Shown here one piece after another: positions 1 to 10,989 of a DNA stretch of 64,000 bases; positions within the stretch are counted from its first letter, which is position 1; each line of letters starts with the position of its first letter. This DNA comes from Dryococelus australis. Lineage: Eukaryota; Arthropoda; Insecta; Phasmatodea; Phasmatidae. The stretch spans positions 63,247,751 to 63,311,750 of the forward strand of contig CM056994.1 of NCBI GenBank assembly GCA_029891345.1. Direction: 5' to 3'. The notes under the pieces are model-generated. The model saw nothing but the letters and a program-made list of their open reading frames with translations, had not been told where the DNA came from and made no database searches. Both the position numbers and the translations under genes were made by a program.

Positions 1-2400
1 AGCATATTCTGTATCCTGTAGTGTAGGAATATGGTTTATATTGTGCTTAATGTTTTATTTAATCATGTTTTCTACGACATTTAAGTAGTATGAATTAAAT
101 GTATCTGCGACTAATTTAGGGTCTGATGATATGCAGTCATTTACTTTTAGGTTTACAACTGGACATTGCTCTGTTGTTCTTCCTGTTGTGTTTTTTTTTT
201 TACAATATTCCATGTAGTTTTTATTTTGTTTTGAGAATTCTTAATGAGCTTATAGAAAAAAATCCTTTTTGGAGATTTTATGACCTTACTCAAAATTTTG
301 CAGTATATCGTGTAGTGATTCATTGTGTCAGATTTGCTGTTGGTTCTAATGGCCTTGTATAGTTTTCTTTAGTTTGACAAACACAGACCAATTGCATCTT
401 AGCTTTTTACAAAAGTACTGCATATTTTAACTGGTAAAACAGAAAATTTATATTTAGGCTGAACAAGTAAATTGTAATAAAAATGCTTCTAACCACATTT
501 TAGAATTAAATAAACTAAGTTTAAAGTATTTAAAGATTGTAGAGAAATGAAAACTGAGCAATATGATACTATATAAAACAGCATTTTCATGTATTCAAAT
601 TACAAAGGTTGCAACAAATGTAAAAATTTTTAATGGCATTATGCCAAGTGGATATATATGTTTCTATAATACTAAAATAATTGGTTGCAATCACTCAATT
701 GTCTTTACTGTAGGTACTTTAAATAAACATATCTGGACAATAAACCTATACCCTAATTTACCCATGATAATCAGTTGCCTCAAGTTTCATGCATTTACAT
801 TCCACACAACATAAAAAAATAATAATGTTTAGACTTTTAAATTACAAAACTATGTTTCAATGACATATTGTTTCCAGCAGAAATTAAGACCATACATTAA
901 AATTATAACAACGATTGAGGCAAAAAAGTTGTAAATAAAATCTTTTTATTTTTGGAATAGCATTGTCAGTGATATTTTGGTTGCTAGGAGTTTCATAAAT
1001 AAAGTATTTTACAGCTCTTTAAATGGCCATAAATCACATGTAAGGAGTCCAGTGCAAAATAATAACATCTGGCATTGTGCATTGAACTCTTCTTCAAGAC
1101 TGGAGCATTATTTTCTTCATTCAAGTAAGGTACATTGGAAACACCTAAACCATTATCACAGGTTAAAAAGAACAGGTTATTAAGCATTTACCTTCCAATA
1201 CCTTTTCTAGCTCTGATTCTTTTTAAACTAATCCATCAGGACTTGAACAGAGCTATGCAAATTTATGGTGGCTTACCAAACCTGTATAAATTACTTTGCC
1301 GTTTCTATGTTTAGAATAAAAATAAAGTCCCTTGTGCTCATTTATAAAGCTAAAGTTGTTTCTTCTCACGTATTTTACCATACTTCAATATTTGTGGAAC
1401 TCTGTTTCAGAAAATATTGGTGAACTCTTACAGATGCAGAAATCATAGGAATATGTAACTGGAATCAAATTTTACTATCTTCTTGTGACATAGTTTTTAT
1501 GCAAAACTGATAACATTGTTGGGGCGAGACCATCGCACAAATTTCAAAACATTTGTGCTTTGGATGCTGTTCAGTTCAATTTCTTAATTTATAGTACAGT
1601 TTGCCTGATTTTATATTACTGTACACAATAAAATTTACTTATTTTATTCACTTATGTCTCAAACACTTTCAATGATTTCTACCATAATGTTGGCTGAAAA
1701 ACATTTACCTTTAGTTTTCTGTTGTTTTGCTGACACCAGAGAAAAAGGACATTTAATATCCTGGAACAAACATAATTTGACCTGTTCAGGTGGATAATAC
1801 ACTTTTTGATATTTGGTAGTGAATGCAGTAGTACAGTATTTCGTCCACTGCAATATTTTTCCCTTCCTAAAACAGAAAAGAGTAATTCATTCTTAATTTT
1901 TTTCTCATTTTTATAGTGTTATTTAATATACAGCGAAAAAATTGTTTTAGTATAACAGTTAATTTACACAATTTGTATGGCCTTGCTTAGGTAAAGAATA
2001 AAATATTTAATGTACATTTTTTTCACTAATCCAGTATTCAAAACATTGAATACTAATATTTAAATATAATTTATAGTGTTTTCTTATAAGCAAACAAGAT
2101 TGTTACCGTATACAGTACTTTTTCATTGGTTAAATGAGAAATGAACACAACGTTGTTGAGCTACTTAAGGGTTAGTCACCTATATAACAGTGGTGGCAAT
2201 GATTACCTCCTAAACACATGGGCATACCTAGAAAATATTTTTGGGTGGGATATACTAATAATTTTAAACTCAGCATTAAGTAATCATTTACATGAGATGG
2301 CAGTCTGTATTTTCTAGTAAACATCAATAAATATTGTAAAATTTCCTAACAAATTCAAAAATGTATTCACATATAATTTCTCTTCCTTATTACTACATAT
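1..2400. other. AT-rich sequence upstream of the first exon; no gene seen
   Basis: All six frames are dense in stops, with no codon-level or splice-linked signal I can support. Because the exon at 3666 is internal, this stretch is most likely part of the preceding SCYL2 intron. I see no recognisable element in it. Confidence 0.6.
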
Positions 2401-2403
2401 GAA

Positions 2404-2490
2404 TGCATACATACGTACATATGTACATATGCATGCACACATTCATGTACACACACACTCCCTCTCTCTCTCTGCCCCTGTCTCTATGGA
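2404..2490. repeat. compound microsatellite (ACAT/CA/CT)
   Basis: Degenerate runs of CATA/TACG/TACATATG, then CACACACAC, then CTCTCTCTCTC and two GGATGG units. The run directly abuts the SINE-like copy that follows. Confidence 0.7.
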
Positions 2491-2494
2491 TGGA

Positions 2495-2665
2495 TGGTGG
2501 GGTCACTCCTGGATCTTCACACATGGGAATTGTGCCAGGTGATGTCGCTGGTTGGCGGGTGTTCTTGGGGATCTCCCATTTCCCCCCACCCTTGTGTTCC
2601 GGTGTTGCTCAATTCTCACCTTGATTCACCCTCATCAGCTCTCAAGACCCCGATGTTAAGGTGGA
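2495..2665 (+). mobile_element. SINE body, copy 1 (tRNA-type head lost)
   Basis: From GGGGTCACTCC to CTCAAGACCCCGATGTTAAGG this stretch matches the body of the minus-strand copy at 55298-55520. Shared blocks are GGGTCACTCC, CATGGGAAT[TC]GTGCCAG[GA]TGATGT, GGATCTCC/TGATCTCC, TTTCCCC and TTCACCCTCAT. The tRNA-like head seen in the other copy is missing here, replaced by the microsatellite. The two copies are clearly diverged, so both are old. The small reading frames across it are incidental. Confidence 0.7.
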
Positions 2666-3660
2666 TCAGTCCCTGCCATCTTGGATTTTCACTAATTTTG
2701 CTATAAGTTCCATTTTAGAACATTTAATTAAATTTTTACCATGACATGATATAAATAATAGCTCCTTAAGCTTACTCAAACTATTACATCTCTGTAGAAT
2801 TTATAATTTTTTGACTAGAGATTGCAGGCAATTAATAAATAATTTTTTCTTACTTTCGATTACAGGAATGGTCCTGGCAACAGTAGTCTAGCAATGCATG
2901 TTCTATAACATGTGCAATGTAGTGTACTACACTTTGTCGACACCCAAAATAAAATACAATATCTGTGATGCAATTTACGGCGAAAATTCTGAAAATCCAA
3001 GATGGCGGGGACTGATTCCCCTTAAGAGCTGCTTAAACCTCTCCACTTTCCACTCTCTTTACATTTCGCTCTCTTCCAACCCCCCTTGTACCTTATAAAA
3101 TTCACTCTCCTCCACATCCCATGCCTTTATTCATAATTTTTTCCCACTCCCTTTACTTTCTAACTTTCCTCCACCCTGTTTCCCTTACCCTTCTCTCATT
3201 GTTCCACTCTCCATTTCTCATCTACCATGCATGATCACATTTCTCTTTTCTTTTCTTTTTTTGGTCAGCCAATTATCCCAGTGCCTTCGAACTTTCCCCT
3301 GTCCCTTATGTCTCTCATAGTCTTGTTTGCATCTCTCTCTCTCCTCTACCTATAACCTTTATATTTTTGTCCTGCCCATGTCTCTTAATACTTTACTTGT
3401 AATCCTTCCACTTTTTGTGTTACAGTTCCTTGTTGTTCCACATCTCCCTCCTTCTGTGTGTTTTTGATGTGTGTATATCTCTGGCTTGTCATATCTTTGT
3501 TTATCTGGTACAGCCACTTCTGTTATGATTTTAGTTTTTGGAAATAGTGTATTTTTTTTATTGCCTCATTTCCTTAATAGCATTTGTTATGCACATGTAA
3601 ACTGTGGTGATGTCGACCACAGTTGCCAAAGTAAGTAAAATAGATAAATGTTTGTGTATC
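2666..3660. other. intronic sequence, pyrimidine-rich in 3040-3480; no gene seen
   Basis: A strikingly CT-rich stretch (about 3030-3480, many CTCTCC/TTCCCAC words) precedes the exon at 3666 by about 200 bp. It resembles a decayed pyrimidine repeat. No coding or RNA gene signal found. Confidence 0.5.
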
Positions 3661-3665
3661 TATAG

Positions 3666-3885
3666 GCATCTACAAGCTGGCACTGACACACAAGAAACTA
3701 GGTATCACAAAGGAGGTTATGGCCACGAAGGTTCTACCATTTCTCATGCCACTTAGCATAGAGAATGGACTAACTTTGAACCAGTTCAACGCTCTCATGG
3801 CACTCATCAAGGACATGATTGGGCGGGTGGAGACTGACCATCGGGCAAAACTGGAGCAGCTCAACTCGATCCAGCAAGAGAGCAG
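3666..3885 (+). CDS. SCYL2: SCYL2 (SCY1-like pseudokinase 2) internal exon
   Basis: This internal exon encodes about 73 residues from the end of the HEAT-like region into the following helix of SCYL2, a catalytically weak kinase-like protein acting in clathrin-mediated traffic between trans-Golgi, endosomes and plasma membrane. Seen: the residues THKKLGITKEVMATKVLPF, then PLSIEN, LNQFNAL and KLEQL, a run I recognise as characteristic of animal SCYL2. The acceptor is TGTATCTATAG before base 3666 and the donor is CAG|GTGGGT after 3885. The exon starts at the second base of a codon and ends with two bases (AG) of an Arg codon, completed by the A at 38187. Upstream exons are outside the window. 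Identity is very likely; the species-level name is not determinable. Confidence 0.93.
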
Positions 3886-4033
3886 GTGGGTGTGCACTAT
3901 TGCCTCTCACATGTTGCACTGTTTGAGTGCATGGAAACTGTGCCACTTGCTGTGCATATTAACTGCAGTTGACTGTGCTCTCTTTTATTGTGGTGAAGTT
4001 GTCATAATTATGATGAGCTGTGGAAAGAGTTAA

Positions 4034-5583
4034 TTACCACATTTTGGTAAGGTATATTCTCCCTTTATATGCCAAGGTTTTTATACTGTATTGCAGTCCA
4101 TACCATTATTAGCAAAACTTATTTAGGAGAAATTTAGTTGTCAAGGGTACTACAGTAATGTTTTTGTTTTAAAACTAAAAATTAATTTAAGTTTATTTTA
4201 AAAGTCTCTTGATTTATTGCATTAGTTTGTACATTTACTTACATTTCAAGCACCCATGATTTCTCATATAGCCCTGAGTTATTTAGTCTTAACTAAATAA
4301 AATACTTTTATATCTATGCAGTAAAAGTGGGTCATACATGCACATGTTTGCGTGGCTGCTTGCATGCATGTACACACATTCACAAGAAATCTGCTTTGCT
4401 TGGTATATTATTAATTCTTTCTAGTTCTTCACAGTTCTGAGTTTTGTTTAAAAGTGTTCTTGTGTTTTGTTAACCAGGTATAAATTCATAACCTGCTCAG
4501 ACATCAAGTACGAATTAGTTAAAGCAGCAAGTCAAGGATATTAATTATAAACAAGGATGTCGTGAAAATATACTCTAACCTCAATTTTTAATGAGCACTC
4601 ATGGGTCCCAAAAATGTCTCCACAAGACCAAATTTTCTGTAAGATCAGATATAACCACATTTTTCCTATGTATTTGGCCTCCCTGAGTGTGAACATTGCA
4701 TGAAAACTGTTCATATTTTTGCTTTGACACACAAAAAGTAACGTTTATACATCTCTGAAGAATAAAATATAAATTCCATTTGTAAACTATAAATTTATTT
4801 AATACCATGACATGATCTAACAAGGGACTACAGAACATGTGAATGCTCAATAGTGATGTGATTGTAATATGGTGTATGGTTGACTCGAGGTAGCTGCGAC
4901 CATGTGGTGAGGCACTTGGCTATTAAGCGATAGACTCATATTCGTTCCCGCGTACATCAGTTCTTATTTATGTGCTTATTTTTAATTGTAAAAAATTATA
5001 TATTGTTACATTCAGAATGTACATTCATATATTTGATATAATTATTTACATAATGAATATGAGGTATTGTAGCTTAGAATATTTTTCTTTGGAAGTGCTC
5101 ATGAAAATGTATAAACATCTTTAATAATGTTTAATTAATTACAAATGATAAGAGAGGAAAACATTAGGCAAACATCAATCATTCACATTCATGAACATAT
5201 TTCATTCCTCTATTATTTGTGAGGCAAACCAAGCATACTGGATTATGTTGAAATCAAGGAAATCTAAACTGATGCAAAATAAATAAATGTATTTCACTAA
5301 CATTTTCTCTTAAAATTCTTTAACGTTGACTTTCCAGCAATGCTGTTGCTTTCTGCATCCTTGCAATGTAATTTCCTACTTTTCGTTAAAAATATACTTT
5401 GCATGTCTGACAAATTAGTGTACATTTTGGTGGATTACTTTTATTGTTCATACTACTTTGTATTTATCTTCTAATCATATAATGTTTTAACTGTTTGTCT
5501 TCCCTATGAATTAGTTACTATGGGAAAATTTAAACTTTTAAAAGTAAAAAAATAGACACGTCTTTAAATATTGTTTATACAGG
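4034..5583. other. AT-rich intron sequence; no gene seen
   Basis: AT-rich sequence with stops in all frames and no recognisable element except the weak tRNA-like stretch at 4886-4958. Immediately upstream of the Gypsy LTR it reads TTGTTTATACAGG. Confidence 0.55.
4886..4958 (+). mobile_element. possible tRNA-derived SINE head fragment
   Basis: GTGGTGAGGCACTTGGCTATTAAGCG followed by CATATTCGTTCCCGCG resembles an RNA polymerase III A box and a damaged B box (consensus GGTTCGANTCC), with roughly tRNA spacing. No cloverleaf can be folded convincingly and no tail was identified, so this is only a hint. Confidence 0.3.
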
Positions 5584-7654
5584 TGACGTGTGCCACTTAT
5601 TCCACTGTTAAAGATGATTGTAACTCATCTCACTTCAAACCAAGTATACTTACTTCTACCCACGTGAGCGTCAAACCCCACGCCAACCCGTACATGGACG
5701 TTGTTGCCTGCCACAATCCTAGAGGGCAGCCGGACACGTGGATACGAGGGGTTGCGCAAGACAGCGGTGGGTCACCCTCCCCCCTGCCACGTGCTGAGAG
5801 CCCACAAGCCATCAGCCGCCTCAGGGCTTGGCCGAGCGCCACCGAAGATACGCCAAGGCTGAGAAATGATTAGAGGGTTGCTACCCTCACTCCGGCCTAG
5901 CACCAGAGGGACGTCACATGCCCCCACCCCACCCCCCGCGCCCATCGCGACACCTGCAACCCTGACTATATAAGTACGTGTGCAGAGGACCACGCCAGTT
6001 GTTCCATTTAGTTCTTCGAGCTTGCTCCACCACCTCCAGTGCTGGGGCCTCCGACTACTGCGATATATTCAGCATCCTTCCAGATGCTGCCACCAACAGC
6101 TCAAAAGCCTTCAGCAGCCACCAGTGGTTGCTATCCTTGCCGTCACCATTAAAGCTCTACAGCACCCGGGACCAGATGCTTCAGTGACACCAATCAACAA
6201 CCTGTTACCAGAAGCTCTTCATTGGTAACTAAAGACATTCAACACACCACGCTATTAGAGCAATGGTTTAAATTCCCCATCTCTTATAGACATCCTGCTT
6301 TATAGTTAGTTCGTTTTTGTATTAATCAATCTTCGTCAGTTTGTATTCAATTTCCCAACTAGCCTAGGACCAGGTCGCCTACACCTGGATTACGTAGGTT
6401 ACTTCCAGCCACCCGTCTGCTGGGCAGGAGTTAACACAAGTCACTGTGTTTGTTAAGCAATTAATAATCACAGCTATGTTCTTCCAACCACGAGTCACAT
6501 TTCTAGAGTACTTCTATGTAAGCTGCTAGGAGGACATTGAGTCGTACACTGCCGACCGGGGACGGGACATTTTACTACAAACTAGCTATGGATGGGGACA
6601 CCTCTTCAGGAGGCTCCAGTCCTATACACACTCATTAGATGGCCATCTATTGTATTCCCACTGAGCACCCAGGTGCTGGAGGAATAGAATAGAGGAGCCC
6701 CAACCACTAGGAATACTTTTCAATCAGAGAGAGTCAGTACGCCGGAGTTGAATCTCCACCAAGTACCTAGGTGCTGGCAGGGAATTTTCTCAGGTGCTAC
6801 TTCCTGGCCTTGGTTGGGAACTCACACCCAGTAGTAGCAGTGGTTACCCACATGGTTTCAATTCTTCTGGTCAGCCCGCTAAGGTGGGGTCCCTTCTGAG
6901 GCACCGGGCTCGTTCTACCAGCCACTACTGGACAGAAACTATTCTAGGATTTTACTTCATGTCCGTGGTGCTCGACCCACAGTTCTCAGCAGCCAGTTCC
7001 ACTCTATGCTGTATAAAGTGAAGCCTGGCTCGAGGAGGGAGAAGCAAAGGATTGTTCACCTTGCTGCCAAGCAGCAGGCTGGTTTAGCTCCCCCGACAGC
7101 AGAACAACAGGCGGAATGAGACTGCTACGCCTTACTCAGGTTATCAGAGAGACCTACCTTTCCAGTGTGTGTTTATACTATTGTCTCTCCCCCTATTAGT
7201 ATGCATTCTGATTACCACCATGTCCTGAGTGAGTGGTGTGGTGAACGAGAGAGATGGACGTCTTGGGGATCTCCAATGCAACCTTTTGGAGTCCAGAAGC
7301 AGTTAGGTGGAACTGCAAGTATCATGTTGTCCAACACTATAAACCCTCACTGCAATCTTGCCTGTCTACACCAGCATCTCCAGTCTGCAGCCAGCGACCA
7401 CTCATCACCAAGACATAAGTAAGTCAAGTAACCCGGGCACCTCTCGCCAGTGACCAGCGTATAAGGGTAGATAAACATATTGGGCTAGTCACCCGAAATA
7501 TAGAGAACTTTGTACCCCTGCATAAGACTAGGTGCCCCATCGCAGTATCCAGAGGTAAGCAATCCATAACACAAACCCTAGACGCGCCTCTGACCTAAGC
7601 GCAACTAAAGCCACGACGACCATTTCTCAACCCTAGTCTACCGGACACACTTCA
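5584..7654 (+). repeat. Gypsy A 5' LTR
   Basis: The LTR begins TGACGTGTGCC and ends CCGGACACACTTCA, where the match to the 3' LTR stops. A TATA box, TATATAAG, lies at 5967-5974, followed by a Pro/Ser-coding-like R/U5 leader. The AATAAA of the 3' LTR is AATAAT here. This LTR is 2071 bp, longer than its partner by one 261-bp block (6965-7225) flanked by CATGTCC. Several hundred bases after the TATA box are near identical between LTRs, with scattered substitutions. Confidence 0.9.
5967..5974 (+). promoter_or_regulatory. LTR TATA box (5' LTR)
   Basis: TATATAAG, conserved at the equivalent place in the 3' LTR (15809-15816). It is followed by GTNCGTGTG and a C-rich leader, as expected for an LTR promoter. 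Confidence 0.7.
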
Positions 7655-7817
7655 AGTGATTTTCGGGCTCCCAATGTGGGGCGTCAGGCTAAGTAACTGT
7701 TTGTTACCGAAAGGCTGAACTAGGTTGTCCAACCCAGAGACCTAAGAGTCAACCGGGATAACCCAGCGGACTTAGAGGAGTTTAGTAAAAACCTTGTGGC
7801 GCCAATAAGACGTAGCC

Positions 7818-8080
7818 ATGTTGACTTCAGAGATCAACTCCACCTCAGGCAGAGACCATGACTCAGACCAAGACATACCAGACCCAAAGTGTAGCCATAC
7901 CGAATGTCTCGATATCGGCTCACTCTGGATAGAGTGCACCTATTGCTCTAAGACATTCCATCACTTATGCCTATGCTGACCAGACGAGACCCGGGATACA
8001 GAAGGCCTCGAATACAGATGCAAAGTCTGCCATCAACAACCAACCAGTTTCTGTAACTTATTTACTTGTCCTGGCTAGGC
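7818..8080 (+). pseudogene. Gypsy A Gag leader with PHD-type zinc finger
   Basis: Reading from ATG 7818, the frame gives an acidic leader, then Cys (7890), Cys (7905), a Trp two residues before the next Cys (7926; WIEC), Cys (7935), Cys (7944), His (7959), Cys (7968), and after 16 residues Cys (8019) and Cys (8028; YRCKVC). The spacing C-x4-C-x9-C-x2-C-x4-H-x2-C-x16-C-x2-C fits the C4HC3 PHD signature apart from a wide first pair. A TGA interrupts the loop at 7977 and a TAG follows at 8076. It lies after the 5' LTR and before Gag, in a different frame from the surviving Gag. A histone-reading role in targeting is inference only. Confidence 0.7.
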
Positions 8081-8281
8081 ATCAGCCGTATATGATACAC
8101 CACGTGCAGCGAACCGTACCATCACATGTGCACAGGATGACCCAATGAGCTAATCTCTGTGCCAGGTATGGCGTACCAGTGTTAGAGATGCAGAAGGAAT
8201 CACATATCCCACTCCCGCCGATCAAAGCCGTCTCGTATCTATATACAACCCGGGACTGTCCCCGGCCACCCAGCGACCAGA

Positions 8282-9151
8282 CGAGACAACGATATTCAGA
8301 TCACGGACTTCGCAGGCCGACCACACAAGGGCATGGTGGCTTTTACGCAAGAGTGTGAAAAAGAGTTCCGTGGTACTGATTTACCAGCAAAGCGTTTGGT
8401 AGGCAGGGCCCAGTTACAATTGAAAGGATTGGCATCAACATGGTGGGAACGATACAGAGAGTTCCTCACAGACTGGAAGCAGTTCAGCAACTGCATTGCA
8501 TCCGAGTTCACTGGCGAGGTGGTGTTAGCACGGCTGAAGACCCAGTTTTATAGCCAGACCCAGGTATCAGAAGTCGAGGTAGAAATATTTATCCAATGCA
8601 AGGAGCAGATGTCTCGGTGCATATTCCTTGGGGTTCTGCAATCAACAGCCATCCGATCAATTAGTAGAATTTTACTGCTTAGCCTGAGGTACGTCCTCCT
8701 CACAGCTAAACCCACGACGATAGACGAACTAGTTGAACATGCATGGGAGGCCGAGCAGAATTTCATGGCACAGACAAGTCTTGAAAATCCTCAACCGGTA
8801 AAAACCCCGGAGCCGCGAGTTCCCCCGATCGAATCACCCAGGAATGTGCTTGTTCCCCTGTCACGCATGGCGTTCATACCAAAATGTTGGTTCTACCCGG
8901 AGAGTCATTGGAATAAAGACAGCCCTTGCAAATCAGCTTGGCCAGCGATTCCTCCCAATAAGTTTGATTGGACTACAGCGCCAACAGGTTCAAGAACCAC
9001 AGAAAGACTGACCCCCACTATCAAGACGGGAAACACCGCCGCCAGGGTGCGAAGCGGGCCACCACCACAAGGGCCCAGAATTCAGGGCTTGAATGGAGAA
9101 CCGGCACTCCCCATAGCCTCGCAGATTGAAGTTGAAATTAACGGAAACTGA
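8282..9151 (+). pseudogene. gag: Gypsy A Gag (capsid-like domain and damaged zinc knuckle)
   Basis: About 290 residues are open. They start with a DIQITDFAGRP-like lead-in, then a retrotransposon Gag (capsid) core with RAQLQLKGLASTWWERY, which is the usual Trp-rich helix, and VEHAWEAEQNF near its end. The nucleocapsid region keeps a relic knuckle, CWFYPESHWNKDSPC; compared with the related fragment near 47.1 kb (CWYCPERHLHLNC), two of the zinc ligands are lost here. A basic, Pro/Arg-rich stretch follows. ATG 8333 is only the first Met; sequence upstream in the same frame looks like part of the protein. The ORF ends just before the protease active site. Confidence 0.85.
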
Positions 9152-9646
9152 GTACTGGCATTACTCGACTCAGCTGCCACTGGGAATTTTGTAAAAAGCA
9201 ACCTTCTAACTCCATAACAACTAGCCGATATGCACCCACAAATGAAAACTGTCTGAATGGCCCAGCATGATGCAACCCTACAGGTTGACGGTCAGATTAC
9301 ATTAATGGTGAGCCTGCACCGTATCTCTGCATCCACTGAATTCATAGTGTCGCCTACACTATTCGAAGTGGTGATACTCGGTTGTCCATGGCTCAGGCAG
9401 CAACAGTGCATTATCGACCATGGACAACGCCATGTGAACATGGGCGAGAACAAGAGAATAACTGTAAACTGGGACCACAGCCCTGACGACATTATATTGA
9501 CACCCATAGATCCCACACGGATCAATCATGAATTCGGCGAAACAGAGTTTAACCAGTTACAGCTAGTATTGAATGGATGTGCTAGCGCATTTAACCCTCC
9601 GTTTATAACTGACCATATCGGGTATCAGCACGCCGCCACAACTTGA
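9152..9646 (+). pseudogene. pro: Gypsy A aspartic protease region
   Basis: Just after the Gag stop, at about 9156-9195, the frame reads LALLDSAATGNFV, the retropepsin active-site motif in a DSA form. Downstream, FEVVILGCPWL is the usual second hydrophobic block of Gypsy proteases, followed by a linker to RT (TVNWDHSP). Stops (TGA 9149, TAA at about 9216, TGA at about 9254) break the region. A homologous protease block lies on the minus strand at about 46500-46620. Confidence 0.8.
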
Positions 9647-9649
9647 TTA

Positions 9650-10430
9650 TGGACCAAGTGAACGACATGAAGGACCAGGGGGTTGTGGAACTTTCCAACT
9701 CACCCTACAATTCCCATGTGGGCCTATTTCCCAAGAAGGATGGAAAGCTTATATTCTGCGTTAACTACAAGGGCTGAACAAGGTAACACACCCTATCGTT
9801 CCCCCAGTTATCGACCTTGCTCATACCCTGCGTGACATTGGTAAGACTAAGATCTTCAATATCCTGTACATGGAGTCCAGGTACTGGCAAATTGCGGTGC
9901 ATCCAAATAGCCGCAAGTACACTGCATTTACTACACCTGAGGACGAAACCCTCCAATTTAGGGTAATGTCATTTGGATTGAAGAATGCCCCTGCCACCTT
10001 CCAACGCCTAATGTAATCATGTATTTGAACAGCTAGGAGGAGCACCTCTGACATCTACAGCGAATACTGGAGTACCTGGAACTCCACGGGATGACTTGCA
10101 AGCTGTCAAAGAGCTACTTTGGCGAGTCATCCATATATATTATCTAGGGCATGTCGTCTCACCCGACGGAAACTTCCCACAGCAGAACTCGATACGTGCC
10201 ATCAAAGAGGCAGATGAACCGACAAACAAGCAACAATTACAATGGTATCTTGGTCTGTGCAACTGGCTATGCGACTTGAGACCAAATATTGCAAAACACA
10301 TTGCACCACTTCACCCGCTCCTAGAGAAAGACACCCATTGGCATTGGGGACTGGAACAGCAACAAGCATTTCGCGACCTGAAAACTAGCTTCGGCAACAT
10401 ACACCAACTACATCGGCCCCAAGGAGACTA
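9650..10430 (+). pseudogene. Gypsy A reverse transcriptase, catalytic box deleted
   Basis: The RT fingers region is recognisable in pieces (MKDQGVVEL, SPYNSHVG, KIFNI, RVMSFGLKNAPATFQRLM) in more than one frame. After QRLM the sequence jumps at about 10013 to what corresponds to the end of the palm. Relative to Gypsy B, 58 bp (B 29785-29842) are absent, including the codons of the Y-x-D-D catalytic box. The thumb and connection are open from 10096 (YLGHVVSPDGNFP, LHPLLEKD). The loss changes frame and removes catalytic residues, so this RT is dead. Confidence 0.85.
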
Positions 10431-10433
10431 ACC

Positions 10434-10917
10434 ACTGATCCTGCTAACCGATGCATGCAAAAACAGACTTGGAGCAGACCTCTACCAGCAGGACATTAAT
10501 TACCAACCATACGTGATAGTGTATGCCTCAACCCGTCCCAACGAGACTGAGCAGCACTATTATATTAATGAGCAGGAATGCCTGGTGGTCATCTGGGCAG
10601 TGCGGAAGTATCGGTACTACTTAGAAGGGCAACATTTCATCTTGCCTACTGACTCGAAAGCCCTCCAATGGCTATACGAGTCGAGAAATAGCAAAGCCAG
10701 GCTCGGACAGTGGGACGTGTTTCTCACCGAATTCGACTTCAAAGTACAGCACTGTCCAGGTAAAATGAATGACCTGCCAGACGCCCTGTCCCGCTTCCCG
10801 ACACTGGCAGAGAAAGCCGAAGAGGAGAAGATGTCCCCCCTCCCCAAGTGGAATGAAGTTCGAATGAACAAATTTGCCTCCTCCAGTTACAGATCACCCA
10901 TCATCAAATCACGATGA
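10434..10917 (+). pseudogene. Gypsy A RNase H domain
   Basis: Starting at PLILLTDAC (first catalytic Asp), the region continues with HYYINEQECLVVIWAVRKYRYYL (Glu, split here by my reading only) and LPTDSKALQWL (third acidic residue). It ends in the QHCPGKMNDLPDALSR motif that closes Gypsy RNase H domains. A TAA just before the domain (10430) separates it from RT. Otherwise 134 residues are open, one of the best preserved parts of this copy. Confidence 0.85.
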
Positions 10918-10989
10918 GCCAGCAGGAGGACCATGATGTACGCAGTCTGCTACAAGAACAGCTACAATGCTTCGAAGTAAGGATGACGT

